Notes: a model not told the origin generated them from the letters alone. 64,000 bases of DNA from Sediminicola arcticus (GCF_040566695.1 NZ_JBEXAE010000003.1:1-64000); one strand, 5' to 3'; numbered from the stretch's first letter, positions 51,244 through 60,362 are shown. A program made the numbers and translations.

Positions 51244-52212
51244 CTACTTCTTTTCAAAGGAGGCTATTACCTGAAGGGCTACCTTTAACGCCTGTGTCCC
51301 TTGATAAAGAGATACAACAGGAGTAGTATTATTATTTATGGCATCTGCAAAGGTCTCCAGTTCATCCAAAATGGCATTATTCGCAGAAATAGTAGGGTTT
51401 TCAAAATAAATCTGTTTCTTCTCACCTTCTGCATTTTGTAAAACCATATCAAAATCTCCAGGTATTTCTGGTGCATCTTTCATTTTTACCACCTCTACTT
51501 TTTTCTCTAGAAAGTCCACGGAAATATAGGAATCCCGCTGAAAAAATCTAGATTTTCGCATGTTTTTTAATGAAATTCTGCTTGCGGTCAGGTTGGCGAC
51601 GCAGCCATTTTCAAATTCTATCCTGGCATTGGCAATATCCGGAGAGTTGCTTATAACGGAAACTCCACTGGCATTAATTTGCTTTACTTTAGAATTTACA
51701 ACGCTGAGGATAGCATCAATATCATGGATCATAAGATCTAGAACTACAGGAACATCGGTTCCTCTTGGATTGAATTCGGCTAGTCTATGGGTCTCAATGA
51801 ACATTGGATTTTTTATTTTATCCTTAACTGCCGAAAAAGCCGGATTAAAACGCTCTACATGCCCCACTTGTCCTTTTACATTATACTTTTTTTCTAGGAT
51901 CAATAACTCTTCTGCTTCCTCAGAGGTATTGGTAATGGGCTTTTCTATAAAAACATGCCTTCCTTTTTCCATAGCCTTTTTAGCGCAATCAAAATGGGAT
52001 AGGGTGGGAGTGACAATATCAACTACATCTACAGCATCAATTAGTTTATTGATATTATCAAAATAAGTGTATCCGAACTCGTTGGCCACTTTTTTGCCAT
52101 TGATGTCATCTGGGTCATAAAAACCGACCAGTTTATATTTTGGGGATTCATTCAATAGGCGCAAATGAATTTTTCCTAAATGTCCTGCTCCCAGGACTCC
52201 AACCTTGAGCAT
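51244..52212 (-). CDS. Gfo/Idh/MocA family NAD(P)-dependent oxidoreductase
   Basis: A 322-residue oxidoreductase with an N-terminal Rossmann domain (GVLGAGHLGKIHLR, about residues 4-17) and the FIEKPITN motif (about 92-99), whose lysine is typical of this family. HDIDAIL (about 160-166) supplies the conserved His. The substrate, probably a sugar or sugar derivative, is not evident. I chose the ATG at 52212, since the frame further up starts only with a TTG that lies inside a TATTTTTG -7 element (52228-52235, - strand). It is separated from the 3-hydroxyacyl-CoA dehydrogenase gene by 82 bases. Confidence 0.9.
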   Translation of the reverse strand: MLKVGVLGAGHLGKIHLRLLNESPKYKLVGFYDPDDINGKKVANEFGYTYFDNINKLIDAVDVVDIVTPTLSHFDCAKKAMEKGRHVFIEKPITNTSEEAEELLILEKKYNVKGQVGHVERFNPAFSAVKDKIKNPMFIETHRLAEFNPRGTDVPVVLDLMIHDIDAILSVVNSKVKQINASGVSVISNSPDIANARIEFENGCVANLTASRISLKNMRKSRFFQRDSYISVDFLEKKVEVVKMKDAPEIPGDFDMVLQNAEGEKKQIYFENPTISANNAILDELETFADAINNNTTPVVSLYQGTQALKVALQVIASFEKK

Positions 52213-52227
52213 AAATTTCGTTTTTGT

Positions 52228-52235
52228 CAAAAATA
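52228..52235 (-). promoter_or_regulatory. -7 element of the Gfo/Idh gene (TATTTTTG)
   Basis: Exact TAnnTTTG match on the - strand, about 16 bases before the chosen ATG at 52212. No clear -33 TTG. Confidence 0.45.
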
Positions 52236-52450
52236 AGGATATGAAACGATTCTTCCATGAAAATTAGCGTGTAGTTTTTAGGAATACGTTATATAACACA
52301 TGAGTATTTTACTTTATAAATAAGTGATTTCTATGGTTGTTTTAAAAATCAACTTTTCATTCAAGACTTTTAAAGAATTGAATAACTTTTTAAATCTGTC
52401 AATAGGAATAGCCTTCCTTTTTTTTAACTTCGTCATCCAAAACCAAACTT

Positions 52451-53092
52451 TTGAAAGACACCCTTAAGCACCGTGGAATGCGCAATAAATTGGCCGAAAT
52501 ATTGGTCGACAAAGGAATAGCAGACCACAAAGTATTGGATGCTATACGCACGATACCCAGACATTTATTTTTAGATAGTAGTTTTGAAGATCATGCCTAT
52601 CAGGATAAAGCTTTTCCTATAGGTGCAGATCAAACTATATCCCAACCTTATACCGTTGCTTTTCAAACCGAACTTTTAGAAGCCCAGCCTGATCATAAAA
52701 TCCTCGAGATAGGTACAGGGAGTGGATATCAAACAGCCACTTTGTTGCATTTAAAAACTAAAGTTTACACTATAGAAAGGCAACTAGAACTTTTTAAAAA
52801 GACCAATATATTTTTTAAGAAAATGGGATATCGACCAAAGAAGATGATATTTGGCGATGGCTACAAAGGGTTGCCCGAAGAGGCTCCATTTGATGGTATT
52901 GTAGTTACGGCTGGGGCTCCATATGTGCCTAAACCCCTTATGGCTCAATTAAAAATAGGAGGTAGGTTGGTAATTCCTGTAGGTACCAACGATCAGATCA
53001 TGACTCTTTACATTAGAAAATCAGAATTAGAATTTGAAAAAAAAGAATATGGATCGTTTAGGTTTGTACCCCTTTTGGAAGATAAAAATTAA
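52451..53092 (+). CDS. pcm: Protein-L-isoaspartate O-methyltransferase
   Basis: Pcm, 213 residues, methylates abnormal L-isoaspartyl residues in aged proteins to start their repair. It begins with TTG at 52451, giving LKDTLKHRGMRNKLAEIL, which matches the conserved N-terminal HKG-type region of the family. The next in-frame ATG (52478) would remove it. Further hallmarks are IPRHLFL, FPIGADQTISQPYTV, GTGSGYQTA (SAM loop) and DGIVVTAGAP. It is divergent from the Gfo/Idh gene and convergent with smpB. Confidence 0.94.
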   Translation: MKDTLKHRGMRNKLAEILVDKGIADHKVLDAIRTIPRHLFLDSSFEDHAYQDKAFPIGADQTISQPYTVAFQTELLEAQPDHKILEIGTGSGYQTATLLHLKTKVYTIERQLELFKKTNIFFKKMGYRPKKMIFGDGYKGLPEEAPFDGIVVTAGAPYVPKPLMAQLKIGGRLVIPVGTNDQIMTLYIRKSELEFEKKEYGSFRFVPLLEDKN

Positions 53093-53122
53093 AATAATTT
53101 TAATGGTAACCAAGAATGTGTT

Positions 53123-53584
53123 CTAGTTATTAAAACTTTTCTTAATCCTATCCAGATTTCTTTTTGTATCTTTTTCTTTCATAGACTCCCTTTTGTCATA
53201 TAATTTTTTACCCTTGGCCAATGCAATCTTTATTTTAGCTAAACCGTTATCATTTACAAAAAGATTTAAAGGTACAATGGTTAGTCCGGATGTATTGACC
53301 TCTTTTTCTAGCTTTTTAAGCTCTCTTCTTTGGAGTAGAAGTTTTCTCTCAGCTTTTGGTTTATGATTATAGTGGCTTCCATGGGAATATTCATCTACTT
53401 GCATGTTGATAACAAATAGTTCGGAGAGATTATTAAACTCGCAGAAACTTTCGGATATGGAAGCTTTACCAAGACGTATAGATTTTATCTCGGTACCTGA
53501 AAGGACAATGCCTGCAACGTAAGTGTCCAAAATCTCATATTCGAATTTGGCTTTTTTATTTTTTATATTTATGTTTTTCTGCAT
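53123..53584 (-). CDS. smpB: SsrA-binding protein SmpB
   Basis: SmpB, 153 residues, binds tmRNA and delivers it to stalled ribosomes. Hallmarks are YEILDTYVAGIVLSGTEIKSIR (read as Y-x-I-L-D and G-T-E-I-K-S), the KRLLL-like ERKLLLQRRELKKL, VPLNLFVNDNGLAKI, and the basic C-terminal tail KRESMKEKDTKRNLDR. I chose ATG 53584. A TACTTTTG -7 element (53593-53600, - strand) immediately upstream argues against longer starts and makes the leader very short. The tmRNA gene (ssrA) is not in this window. Confidence 0.95.
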   Translation of the reverse strand: MQKNINIKNKKAKFEYEILDTYVAGIVLSGTEIKSIRLGKASISESFCEFNNLSELFVINMQVDEYSHGSHYNHKPKAERKLLLQRRELKKLEKEVNTSGLTIVPLNLFVNDNGLAKIKIALAKGKKLYDKRESMKEKDTKRNLDRIKKSFNN

Positions 53585-53592
53585 ATCACTTA

Positions 53593-53600
53593 CAAAAGTA
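53593..53600 (-). promoter_or_regulatory. -7 element of smpB (TACTTTTG)
   Basis: Exact TAnnTTTG match on the - strand, nine bases before the smpB ATG, so the transcript would be nearly leaderless. No clear -33 TTG. Confidence 0.45.
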
Positions 53601-53698
53601 ACGACAATAAAAGAATAAACCATTTCTAGCATTTAGAATTATTTTATGAACCTTTGCTATGAAAATTGAATCGTATTATTTTTCTTAAATTTATACCT

Positions 53699-54439
53699 AT
53701 GAAAAAAATGTTTATCCTATTTGTATTTTGTGGTCTCCTCTCTTGTAAAGAGAAGAAAAATGAAAGTTTTACAGCCCAACAAATTGTAGATAAAGCCATA
53801 GGGATAAGTGGAGGAGACTTATTTGTGGACTGCAAATTATCCTTTGATTTTAGAGACAAACACTACATTTCCGAAGGAATTGGTAATAATGCCGTTTTGA
53901 AGCGTGTTTTTGATTTGGAAGGGAAGAAAGTGGAAGACATAAAGTCCAAGTCAAAATTTGAGCGATATGTAGATGGTACCTTAGAGGTGTTACAGGATAC
54001 CGTTGCAAATAATTATGACAACTCTGTTAACTCCGTGCATTATTTTGTGAAATTGCCTTACGGATTAAATGATCCTGCCGTAAATAAGACGCTATTGAAG
54101 GAGGTAAATTTAAAGGGAAAAGAGTACTATAAAATAAAAGTGACCTTTGATCAAAAAGGGGGAGGAGAAGATTTTGAGGACACATATTTTTATTGGATCA
54201 ATAAAGAATCATTTAAGACCGATTATTTGGCGTATGATTTTCATGTAGATGGAGGCGGAGTGCGTTTTAGAAAAGCCTATAACGAAAGATACATTAAAGG
54301 TATACGTTTTGTGGATTACGAAAATTACCAACCTAAAGATAGCACTAGTACGATAGAAAACATAGATGCTAAGTTCGAATTGGGAGATTTAGAACTTTTA
54401 TCTAAAATTGAATTAAAGAACATTTCGGTTCAGAAATAG
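53699..54439 (+). CDS. DUF6503 family lipoprotein
   Basis: A 246-residue predicted lipoprotein, with signal MKKMFILFVFCG and lipobox LLSC (Cys about residue 15) followed by KEKK. The mature part resembles DUF6503 (acidic, beta-rich, with HYFVKLPYGLNDPAV and GEDFEDTYFYWINKES). In shape it recalls outer-membrane lipoprotein-sorting-type folds, but this is only an impression. I chose the ATG at 53699 because the preceding in-frame start is a TTG in a sequence lacking signal-peptide features. Convergent with the phosphatase gene, leaving only two bases. Confidence 0.8.
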   Translation: MKKMFILFVFCGLLSCKEKKNESFTAQQIVDKAIGISGGDLFVDCKLSFDFRDKHYISEGIGNNAVLKRVFDLEGKKVEDIKSKSKFERYVDGTLEVLQDTVANNYDNSVNSVHYFVKLPYGLNDPAVNKTLLKEVNLKGKEYYKIKVTFDQKGGGEDFEDTYFYWINKESFKTDYLAYDFHVDGGGVRFRKAYNERYIKGIRFVDYENYQPKDSTSTIENIDAKFELGDLELLSKIELKNISVQK

Positions 54440-54441
54440 AA

Positions 54442-54969
54442 TTAATTGATTTTAAGTCTAATATCAGTAGCTTTTCCATTTACAATTTGGACGATGAATA
54501 GGTTGCTATTGTCATAGTCATCAATATCGTCATACTTTTGAATTCCTATCAAGTTGTTCACAAACTCAGGAGTCGTATTGCTGTGACCAACTATTAATAC
54601 GTTTTTTCCTAAGTTGTCTGCGATGAACTGAGCTACATCAACATCTTTTGGATCATAGTATTGTAAAGTAAGTTCTTTTTTAACAGAGGTAGGTGCAGCG
54701 GTCATAGTGGTCCTTTCGTAGTCCGTGGAATATATAGCATCCAAAGGAACTAAATCAAATACTTCGGCCCAACGTATGGATCGACCTAGTCCTTCTTGGT
54801 TTAAATCAGGATCTGTATCCTCAGGATTGATTCTTTCTTTTTCAGCATGTCTGATTAAATAAAAGGTGGTAACCAAGGAATCCATTGGGGGTTGAATAAC
54901 TTTTTCCTCTTTACAACTCGTAAAGAAGCTGAAACAAAGAACTAAAACTAAGAGCCTTTCAATTTTCAT
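54442..54969 (-). CDS. Histidine phosphatase family lipoprotein (SixA-like)
   Basis: A 175-residue predicted lipoprotein of the histidine (phosphoglycerate-mutase-like) phosphatase superfamily. Signal MKIERLLVLVLCFSF and lipobox FTSC (Cys about residue 19) are followed by the catalytic RHG-type motif, here YLIRHAEKER (RHAE), then DLNQEGLGRSIRWA, STDYERTTMTA, and the second catalytic histidine in IVGHSNTTPEF. The motif set is closest to the short SixA-like branch. Location outside the cytoplasm implies a phosphatase for external phosphoesters. I chose ATG 54969 over one 30 bases upstream. Confidence 0.87.
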   Translation of the reverse strand: MKIERLLVLVLCFSFFTSCKEEKVIQPPMDSLVTTFYLIRHAEKERINPEDTDPDLNQEGLGRSIRWAEVFDLVPLDAIYSTDYERTTMTAAPTSVKKELTLQYYDPKDVDVAQFIADNLGKNVLIVGHSNTTPEFVNNLIGIQKYDDIDDYDNSNLFIVQIVNGKATDIRLKIN

Positions 54970-55063
54970 AATGATCATACGTATTATTGCTTTTATCAAT
55001 ATATCTAACTAAAATTAACGTAAATTAGTATGTCCTCCACTTAGAATCTTGTTTTTTTTGATA

Positions 55064-56458
55064 ATGGGGAAACTTCGTCTAATTCTGCTAAATTTTATTT
55101 TTCTTCTTGGGGTCAATGCCCAAGATGTGGAGTTGCCTGCAGATTTTAGACAACATAACCTAACCATGTTCAATGCTAGTTTAATGGATCCGACTTTTGC
55201 TTTGGATACAAACTGGCTTCAATCTATAGCCTTATGGACAAGGTGGCAATGGCAATCTATAGATACAGATCCTACTACAACCCTTTTAAATTACACGAAC
55301 AGCGTAAATGACAATTCTGTAATAGGAGCTGGATTTATGCAACACAATTCTGGTGTTTATTTACAGACGGGAGGTATTTTAAATTATGTTCATGCCTTTG
55401 ATTTAAGTGAAAATGCAAAACTTGCAATAGGGGTTAATGTTCTAGGTTTCCAAAGGGAGATAGCAGACGATAGATTTTTTTCAACAGATGGTGTTAATAT
55501 CCCAAATAGTGATACCAACGATTTTATTATGCAATTGGCACCAGGTATAAGGTTGTTGCTAAATAGATTCAGCCTTTCTTTTACATCTGAAAATTTTGTT
55601 GACATTAATTTTAGTTCCAATAGTAATGATAGTAATAATAAGAAAAAAGTATTCCTCGGGGCTATGGCATATAATTTTCCAATACAACTAATTGGAATAA
55701 AAGAAGAAACCTATTTAAGACCAATGTTTTACTTAAAAAGCATTCCTCAAATGGAAACACAATTAGGGTTAAATGCTTTGCTTTCTAGTCAGAAATTTTG
55801 GGTACAAGGGGGGTACAATAATTTTTATGGAGCTTCTGCTGGAGTAGGAGGGATATTTTTTGAATCCCTCTCAATAGGGGTCTTGATGGAGTTTGGATTG
55901 GATCAAGGAGTCAAGGAAATGGATCCCACTTTTGAATTAATCACAGCAATCAGATTTGGAAATAAGAAAGAGACTGAATTGTTGCCACAGGAAATCATAA
56001 TCTCACAAGAGTTGAAGGATGAACAAGAAAAGGTAACAATAAAAAATGACGATAAAGTCATAGAAGTGCAAAAACAGGAAACAACCCCCAAGGCAAAATT
56101 GGATTCCATTAAAACGGTTAAGGCAGAAAAAGAGGAGATCGTAAAAGCAAAACCACCTTTAGAGAGTAAGACCATTACTAAAGGTAAATATGAGGAAGTA
56201 GAGCAGTTGAAAGGATTGCAACCTGGTTACTATTTAATTGCCAATGTATATGGTACTAAAAAATATTTCGACAATTTTATGGAGACTCTACGAAAAAAAG
56301 GAATAGAACCAAAATCTTTTTACAGGTCTCTGAACAAATTTAATTATGTTTATCTTGATAGCTATAGTTCTTTAAATGCAGCAGAAAAGGCTAGGGATAG
56401 TAAGTTTTATGGCAGGTATGCAGATGCAACCTGGATTTTTAGAGTAATTAGTGAGTGA
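55064..56458 (+). CDS. PorP/SprF family outer-membrane protein with SPOR-like tail
   Basis: A 464-residue outer-membrane-type protein. The signal peptide (to about residue 20, ending VNAQ) is followed by a PorP/SprF-like beta-barrel domain (about 25-295; QHNLTMFNASLMDPTFAL, LWTRWQWQSIDTDP and repeated glycine/aromatic strands). A charged Lys/Glu linker comes next (about 300-380). The last 80 residues look like a SPOR-type repeat domain (GYYLIANVYGTKKYFDNF, LNKFNYVYLDSYSSLNAA). PorP/SprF proteins help deliver gliding adhesins through type IX secretion, and SPOR domains bind denuded peptidoglycan. An in-frame TTG 15 bases upstream is less likely as start. Confidence 0.82.
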   Translation: MGKLRLILLNFIFLLGVNAQDVELPADFRQHNLTMFNASLMDPTFALDTNWLQSIALWTRWQWQSIDTDPTTTLLNYTNSVNDNSVIGAGFMQHNSGVYLQTGGILNYVHAFDLSENAKLAIGVNVLGFQREIADDRFFSTDGVNIPNSDTNDFIMQLAPGIRLLLNRFSLSFTSENFVDINFSSNSNDSNNKKKVFLGAMAYNFPIQLIGIKEETYLRPMFYLKSIPQMETQLGLNALLSSQKFWVQGGYNNFYGASAGVGGIFFESLSIGVLMEFGLDQGVKEMDPTFELITAIRFGNKKETELLPQEIIISQELKDEQEKVTIKNDDKVIEVQKQETTPKAKLDSIKTVKAEKEEIVKAKPPLESKTITKGKYEEVEQLKGLQPGYYLIANVYGTKKYFDNFMETLRKKGIEPKSFYRSLNKFNYVYLDSYSSLNAAEKARDSKFYGRYADATWIFRVISE

Positions 56459-56460
56459 GT

Positions 56461-57057
56461 TTATTTTTTAATTTCCTTGTTCATCAATTGCTCTAGGTAG
56501 GCAATGGTATTCAGTAAATATTTTTTATCCCTTGTAATTGTAGTCATTGCTACAGCCCCTTGGATCATAGTATATAATTGCTTGGCAAATTGCAACGGCG
56601 TAACGGGAATACTAATCTCATTATTCTTGACCCCATTCTCAATGACCAAGGCAATTTTGCCTTCAATTGTTTTTATAGTTTCTTTTACCGCCGCTGCCAA
56701 TAAGTGATTGTTAAATTGTGTATCCACCCCTACGTTTAAAATTGGACAACCCCCTAAATTAAAGGTGAAATCATTATAATGACGATATAGGCCAGTTAGT
56801 TTATATAATTTTTGCAAGGAATTACCATCGCTATTAAGTGCTTCATCTATAGCGGCCAATAATCTTTTGCTATTATATTCAAAGGCGGATAGGGCCAATG
56901 CCTCTTTATTTTCAAAATTGCCATAAAGTGCGCCCTTAGTTAGGCCAGTTGCATCTGTTAAATGGCTCATGCTTGTTCCAACATACCCATGTTTGTTAAA
57001 AATAGGAGCTACAGTTTCAATAATATATTCTGTGGTTCTTTCTGCTTTGGTGGACAT
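56461..57057 (-). CDS. TetR/AcrR family transcriptional regulator
   Basis: A 198-residue dimeric repressor type. The N-terminal helix-turn-helix domain (about residues 8-50) shows the family order EYIIETVAPIFNKHGYVGTSMSHLTDATGLTKGALYGNFENKEAL, given here as the key pieces G-T-S-M, L-T-K-G-A-L-Y and F-x-N-K-E-A-L. The C-terminal ligand domain is helical and contains a GGCPILNVG stretch typical of a TetR subclass. No obvious target gene is next to it: it converges with the PorP/SprF gene and is downstream of the clpB terminator. The ligand is unknown. Confidence 0.92.
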   Translation of the reverse strand: MSTKAERTTEYIIETVAPIFNKHGYVGTSMSHLTDATGLTKGALYGNFENKEALALSAFEYNSKRLLAAIDEALNSDGNSLQKLYKLTGLYRHYNDFTFNLGGCPILNVGVDTQFNNHLLAAAVKETIKTIEGKIALVIENGVKNNEISIPVTPLQFAKQLYTMIQGAVAMTTITRDKKYLLNTIAYLEQLMNKEIKK

Positions 57058-57122
57058 TTTTAGGCAATTTTACACAAAGATAAAAAATATATATACTGTA
57101 TGGTATATGTAGTTCAATAAAA

Positions 57123-57148
57123 AAAGGCATCCTTTTAAGGATGCCTTT
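57123..57148 (-). terminator. Rho-independent terminator after clpB
   Basis: Perfect stem AAAGGCATCC.. (57123-57134 with 57137-57148), loop of TT to TTTTAA, followed on the - strand by TTTTTTTATT. It lies 23 bases past the clpB stop. Confidence 0.88.
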
Positions 57149-57170
57149 GGTTTTACTATTTTATTGCGTA

Positions 57171-59771
57171 TTACTTTACCAATTCATTTTGGTTCCTAAA
57201 GACCAACTCATCATCAAAGGCATCTATGAGAATAATACTATCAGCCTTTATAGTGCCACTTAGCAGTTCCTTAGAAAGCCTGTTAAGGACCTCTTTTTGT
57301 ATAGTTCTCTTTATAGGTCTGGCACCGTATTGGGGGTCGTAACCTCTATTGGCGAGATAATCAATGGCATCTTCAGTGGCATCGATGGTAATGTATTGTT
57401 TTGCAACCATCTTTTTAAGACCTTCTAACTGCAGCCTTACAATCTCCGTAATATCATCCATATTCAAAGGTGTAAACATAATGATATCGTCAATTCTATT
57501 TAGGAATTCAGGACGAATTGTTTTGCGCAGTAATTCTAATACTTCTACCCTTGCTGCTTCAGTTGCACTATAAATATCCTTATTGGAATCAAACTTTTCC
57601 TGAATAATGTGGCTGCCCATATTACTGGTCATGATGATGATGGTATTTTTAAAATCGGCCACACGTCCTTTGTTATCTGTTAATCTTCCTTCATCTAAAA
57701 CCTGCAAGAGGATATTAAAGGTGTCGGGATGTGCTTTTTCAATCTCATCCAATAATACTACAGAATATGGTCTGCGCCTCACCGCTTCCGTTAATTGTCC
57801 GCCTTCATCATATCCAACATATCCAGGAGGTGCTCCCACTAATCTACTTACTGAATGCCTTTCTTGATATTCACTCATATCAATTCTGGTCATCGCATTT
57901 TCGTCATCGAAGAGATAGGTAGCCAAGGTTTTTGCAAGTTCTGTTTTACCAACACCTGTAGTCCCTAGGAATAGGAAGGAACCAATAGGTTTTTTAGTGT
58001 CTTGTAATCCCGCCCTACTTCTCCTAATAGCATCTGATACTGCTTCTATAGCTTCATCTTGACCTACCACCCTTTCATGTAACACATCTTCCAATTTCAG
58101 GAGTTTTTCACGTTCACTTTGTAGCATTTTGTTCACGGGGATCCCGGTCCACTTTGCCACAATTTCCGCAATATCTTCCTTGGTGACCTCTTCTTTAATC
58201 AAAGTACCGCCTTCTTGCTGTTTTTCTAATTCTATGTGAAGAGTTTCTAACTTCTCATTAGCCTCTTTTATTTTTCCATAGCGCAATTCCGCTACTTTGC
58301 CATAATCGCCATTGCGTTCTGCGCGTTCTGCCTCCACTTTGAAGTTTTCTATTTCCTGTTTAGTTTTTTGGATATTGTCTACAACCGTTTTTTCACCTTC
58401 CCACTGGGCAAATATTTCATGGCGATCTTCTTTAAAGTTTGCTAAATCACTATTGAGCGACTTTAATTTTGCATGGTCATCTTCTCTTTTTATGGCCTCA
58501 ATTTCAATTTCTAATTGCATAATCTTCCTATCCAAGACATCCAATTCTTCAGGTTTTGAATTAATTTCCATTCTGAGTTTGGAAGCAGCCTCGTCCATAA
58601 GGTCAATGGCCTTGTCGGGCAGAAACCTATTGGTAATGTAACGTTGGGATAGTTCAACAGCGGCAATGACAGCATCATCTTTTATGCGCACCTTATGATG
58701 GGCCTCATATTTATCTTTTATTCCACGTAGTATAGATATGGCACTTTCTGTATCTGGTTCATCCACCATTACTTTTTGAAATCTCCTTTCTAGAGCCTTA
58801 TCCTTTTCAAAATATTTTTGATACTCATCCAAGGTAGTCGCGCCAATGGCCCGTAATTCCCCTCTTGCTAAAGCTGGTTTCAAAATATTGGCTGCGTCCA
58901 TAGCGCCCTGACCGCCACCAGCCCCTACTAGGGTATGGATTTCATCTATGAATAGCACAATGTTGCCATCGGAGGAAGTAACTTCCTTGATAACTGCTTT
59001 TAAACGTTCCTCAAATTCCCCTTTGTATTTGGCCCCAGCAATCAACGCACCCATGTCCAAAGAGAAAATAATTTTATCCTTTAAATTCTCAGGAACATCT
59101 CCTTGTACAATTCTATGTGCCAAACCTTCAGCGATGGCTGTTTTACCCACTCCAGGTTCTCCAACTAGAATTGGGTTGTTCTTGGTCCTTCTAGAAAGAA
59201 TTTGTAGAATTCTTCTAATCTCCTCATCACGACCTATAACGGGATCCAATTTTCCGCTATCAACTAGTTCATTCAGGTTCTTTGCATATTTATTAAGGGA
59301 GTTATATGTTTCTTCTGCACTTTGAGAAGTAACTTTGCCGCCTTTTCTTAATTCTTCAATTGCTGCAATTAGATGTTTTTCTGTTCCGCCTTGGTCTTTT
59401 AAAATTTGGGCGATCTTACTTTTTGATTTAAAAATTGCCAATAATAGATGTTCTATAGAAACGAATTCATCTTCCATCTTCTTTGCAATAACGCTAGCTT
59501 CAGTAAGGGTTTTAGCTGCTTCACGAGAAAGCATAAGGTCTCCGCCAGACACTTTCGGAAAACTTTCTAGATCTTTTTCCAATATCTGGTTGACCAATCC
59601 AATATTGACATTTAGTTTTTTTAGGATAAAAGGCAGTACATTTTCATCAACAGCAGCAATGGCCTTGAAAATATGCTCATTTTCTATTTGTTGGTGCCCA
59701 TAACCTTGAGCCAACTCTTGCGCTTGCTGTATGGCTTCTTGTGATTTTGTGGTTAAATTATTTAAGTTCAT
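57171..59771 (-). CDS. clpB: ATP-dependent chaperone ClpB
   Basis: ClpB, 866 residues, a hexameric AAA+ disaggregase that works with DnaK to rescue aggregated proteins after stress. Order: N-domain (about 1-145), AAA-1 with Walker A GEPGVGKTAI (about 205-214) and FIDEIHTLVGAGG, the long coiled-coil middle domain (about 400-525), which distinguishes ClpB from ClpA/ClpC, then AAA-2 with GTTGVGKTEL (about 605-614), and a C-terminal domain. All parts are present. It is divergent from ytxJ. I recognise no CIRCE or heat-shock box upstream. Confidence 0.96.
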   Translation of the reverse strand: MNLNNLTTKSQEAIQQAQELAQGYGHQQIENEHIFKAIAAVDENVLPFILKKLNVNIGLVNQILEKDLESFPKVSGGDLMLSREAAKTLTEASVIAKKMEDEFVSIEHLLLAIFKSKSKIAQILKDQGGTEKHLIAAIEELRKGGKVTSQSAEETYNSLNKYAKNLNELVDSGKLDPVIGRDEEIRRILQILSRRTKNNPILVGEPGVGKTAIAEGLAHRIVQGDVPENLKDKIIFSLDMGALIAGAKYKGEFEERLKAVIKEVTSSDGNIVLFIDEIHTLVGAGGGQGAMDAANILKPALARGELRAIGATTLDEYQKYFEKDKALERRFQKVMVDEPDTESAISILRGIKDKYEAHHKVRIKDDAVIAAVELSQRYITNRFLPDKAIDLMDEAASKLRMEINSKPEELDVLDRKIMQLEIEIEAIKREDDHAKLKSLNSDLANFKEDRHEIFAQWEGEKTVVDNIQKTKQEIENFKVEAERAERNGDYGKVAELRYGKIKEANEKLETLHIELEKQQEGGTLIKEEVTKEDIAEIVAKWTGIPVNKMLQSEREKLLKLEDVLHERVVGQDEAIEAVSDAIRRSRAGLQDTKKPIGSFLFLGTTGVGKTELAKTLATYLFDDENAMTRIDMSEYQERHSVSRLVGAPPGYVGYDEGGQLTEAVRRRPYSVVLLDEIEKAHPDTFNILLQVLDEGRLTDNKGRVADFKNTIIIMTSNMGSHIIQEKFDSNKDIYSATEAARVEVLELLRKTIRPEFLNRIDDIIMFTPLNMDDITEIVRLQLEGLKKMVAKQYITIDATEDAIDYLANRGYDPQYGARPIKRTIQKEVLNRLSKELLSGTIKADSIILIDAFDDELVFRNQNELVK

Positions 59772-59937
59772 ATGCTTTATATTTTATAATGTTATTGTTT
59801 ACTTTTGAATTTTATATTGTCAACAACCCTACCAATAGCACAGTACAGACAAAATAGCAGTAAACCTTAGAAAAAAAGCGACAATTAGTCAGGTGTAAGT
59901 TTTTAAAGCACATCCGACTTATAACTAAAATTACGGA

Positions 59938-60333
59938 ATGGGATTATTAAATAATATTTTTGGGAATAAAAATTCAATCGATAAAAAAGTGGAAAGTGAC
60001 TTGCCTTGGATTGCTTTGGTTTCTTTATCCCAATTAGAGGAGATTGAAACAAAGTCGGCAAATAGGGTACAGGTTATCTTTAAACATTCTACTACCTGTG
60101 GTATTAGCAGGATGGTGATGAATATGTTCAAAAGCTCTTACAATTATTCGGAAAATCAAATAGACTTATATTATCTAGATCTGCTCTCCTTTAGAGAAGT
60201 GTCTAACGGGGTGGCAGAAAAATTTAAAGTAATGCACCAATCTCCACAATTATTGGTAATAAGAAATGGTTCAGTGGTTGCCCATGATTCCCATGGGTCC
60301 ATTAATGAAATATCTTTAGAAAAATATCTATAA
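59938..60333 (+). CDS. ytxJ: YtxJ-type bacilliredoxin
   Basis: A 131-residue monothiol-type thioredoxin-fold protein of the YtxJ family. In Firmicutes these are bacilliredoxins that remove bacillithiol from oxidised proteins, and many Bacteroidota also make bacillithiol. The active-site Cys54 sits in FKHSTTCGIS (about 49-57). YYLDLLSFREVSN and SPQLLVIRNG (about 100-109) match the family. No bacillithiol synthesis gene (bshA, bshB, bshC) is in this window. The gene is divergent from clpB and has its own terminator, so both flanking genes are stress-related. Confidence 0.85.
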   Translation: MGLLNNIFGNKNSIDKKVESDLPWIALVSLSQLEEIETKSANRVQVIFKHSTTCGISRMVMNMFKSSYNYSENQIDLYYLDLLSFREVSNGVAEKFKVMHQSPQLLVIRNGSVVAHDSHGSINEISLEKYL

Positions 60334-60338
60334 AACAG

Positions 60339-60362
60339 AAACAGCCCACTAATGGGCTGTTT
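60339..60362. terminator. Bidirectional terminator between ytxJ and a lipoprotein gene
   Basis: Arms AAACAGCCCA (60339-60348) and TGGGCTGTTT (60353-60362) with a CTAA loop. It lies between converging genes. Confidence 0.8.

Noticed and set aside
51201..51244. GGTTA repeats between the Gfo/Idh and dehydrogenase genes
   Set aside because: GGTTAGCC occurs twice (51201, 51237) with a partial copy between, but spacing is irregular and one copy runs into a stop codon, so it is likely chance.
52231..52450. Short inverted repeats in the Gfo/Idh-pcm gap
   Set aside because: Only 4-5 base arms such as TTCAA/TTGAA, expected by chance in AT-rich DNA.
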